Assembly (NCBI GenBank): GCA_963839615.1
Contig: CAWIVY010000002.1
Span: forward strand, 291,006 to 355,005
Direction of reading: 5' to 3'
Length of the DNA stretch: 64,000 nucleotides
Origin: DASQMT01 sp963839615
Lineage (GTDB): Bacteria; Actinomycetota; Thermoleophilia; Solirubrobacterales; Solirubrobacteraceae
The position numbers and the translations under genes are program-made. Positions within the stretch are counted from its first letter, which is position 1. Every line of letters begins with the position of its first letter. This document shows, one piece after another, positions 63,232 through 64,000 of the stretch. Below the pieces are notes generated by a model. The model ran no database searches, was not told the DNA's origin, and was given only the letters and a program-made list of their open reading frames with translations.

Positions 63232-64000
63232 GTGGCCAAGACGAAGACCGGCGAAGGCCACCGAGGCACGGAGTGTCGGGAGCTCTTGCAGCGTCTGCGC
63301 CGGGGCCTGTGGATCTCAACTCGTACGACATTGAGGGCCATGGCCAGGGGTGGACGGCGGGGGGCGCTGGAAGGAGGCCCTCGAGAGCTGGGGGCGCGGT
63401 TGGCGGACCTGCAGGAGCGGCTGTTCGCGGACGGCAGGCTAGGTGATCAACGACGGGTCCTCCTCGTCCTCCAGGGGATGGACACCTCGGGCAAGGGCGG
63501 CACATCGAGCACGTCGTCGGGACCGGTCGACCCGCAGGTATTCGCTCACGTCGTTCCGAGCGCCGACCGACGAGGAGCGGCCGCACGACTTCCTGTGGCG
63601 GATCCGGCGGGCGGTGCCGGCCCGGGCAGTCGGCGTCTTCGACCGGTCGCACTACGAGGACGTGCTCGTCGTGCGCGTCCATGAGCTCGTGGCGAGGACG
63701 ACGGGTCGAGCGCGTACGACGCGATCAACGGTTCGAGGCGAGCTCGGCGACCGAGAGCACCATGGTCATCAAGTGATGCTGCACATCTCCCCGAGGAGCA
63801 GCGCGAGCGGCTGCTCGGCCCGGCTCGAGGACCCGACGAAGCACTGGAAGTACAACCCCGGCGACGTCGACGAACGGGCCTGTGGCCGGACTACCAGGAG
63901 GCGTTCGAGGCGCGCTCGAGCGGTGCAGCACCGAAAGGGCGCCGTGGTGCCTCGTACCCAGCCGGCCGCAAGTGGTACCGCAACTGGGCGGTCTCCCAGC
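63232..64000 (+). CDS. PPK2-family polyphosphate kinase, frame broken and cut by window end
   Basis: GTG 63232 sits 6 nt after AGGAGG. The PPK2 Walker A region RRVLLVLQGMDTSGKGGT is clear near 63,460. Other frames give DFLWRIRRAVPA, GVFDRSHYEDVLVVRVHELV, MLHISPEEQRERLLARLEDP, TKHWKYNPGDVDER and the final KWYRNWAVSQ at the window edge. It transfers phosphate between polyphosphate and nucleotides; class I, II or III cannot be decided from these pieces. Confidence 0.78.

Overview
The window is not one continuous genome. It reads as four blocks. Block I (1 to about 34,450) is a high-GC actinobacterial chromosome whose genes are mostly intact and joined by 4-nt ATGA/GTGA/TTGA overlaps; the gene set suggests a soil member of the Thermoleophilia/Solirubrobacterales, which is an inference. 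Block II (about 34,790 to 38,008) is also high-GC and actinobacterial-looking, but nearly every gene is broken by frameshifts. Block III (38,009 to about 58,045) has the gene content of an alphaproteobacterium close to Bradyrhizobium, again frameshift-rich. Block IV (about 58,045 to 64,000) is another actinobacterium, probably Nocardioides-like. The 38,008 junction cuts into the middle of a class I fumarate hydratase. The 58,045 junction fuses a truncated nitrite/sulfite reductase in frame to a small alphaproteobacterial protein. A mis-joined metagenomic scaffold, with low-coverage or error-prone sequence in blocks II to IV, explains this better than gene transfer.

Block I layout: a dipeptide/oligopeptide ABC importer (dppBCDF-like) in one operon with a CocE-type serine hydrolase (1-5742); DUF427 and cupin genes; a membrane protein with a zinc ribbon; a membrane-tethered patatin phospholipase with a partner lipoprotein (8226-9937); a polytopic sulfatase-superfamily enzyme; a kinase-class III aminotransferase fusion (12561-14894); a group of acidic low-complexity proteins around a 32-residue TPR/Sel1-like array (14949-18419); a carotenoid cluster (18972-26977); a stress/light-type operon with a MerR-DICT regulator (27440-30434); and a secreted glucose/sorbosone dehydrogenase. 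Four dispersed copies of a composite repeat containing the 3' half of a tRNA (12.4, 18.7, 31.1 and 34.3 kb) mark probable integration scars. The last sits between a decayed LuxR gene and a truncated VOC gene.

The carotenoid genes fit one pathway: type II IPP isomerase, phytoene synthase, two CrtI-type desaturases, the hydratase CruF, a CrtA-like monooxygenase, a GT2 glycosyltransferase and an odd PlsY-like acyltransferase. The inferred product is an acyclic, hydroxylated, possibly ketolated, glycosylated and perhaps acylated carotenoid. GGPP synthase and a lycopene cyclase are absent from the window.

Block II holds a possible operon of unknown role: a small helix-turn-helix-like protein, an acidic protein, a long coiled-coil protein and a beta-CASP metallo-beta-lactamase nuclease. 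Block III carries ordinary rhizobial genes (MaoC dehydratase, Bcr/CflA transporter, amino-acid binding protein, class III cyclase, RsbQ-like hydrolase next to a PAS histidine kinase, manganese catalase fused to a DUF892 domain, SET protein, XRE and TetR regulators, DsbA/FrnE, CelD-like acetyltransferase). Block IV carries a NirA/Sir fragment, a DUF222/HNH endonuclease, tandem intergenic repeats, treZ and the start of a PPK2 polyphosphate kinase.
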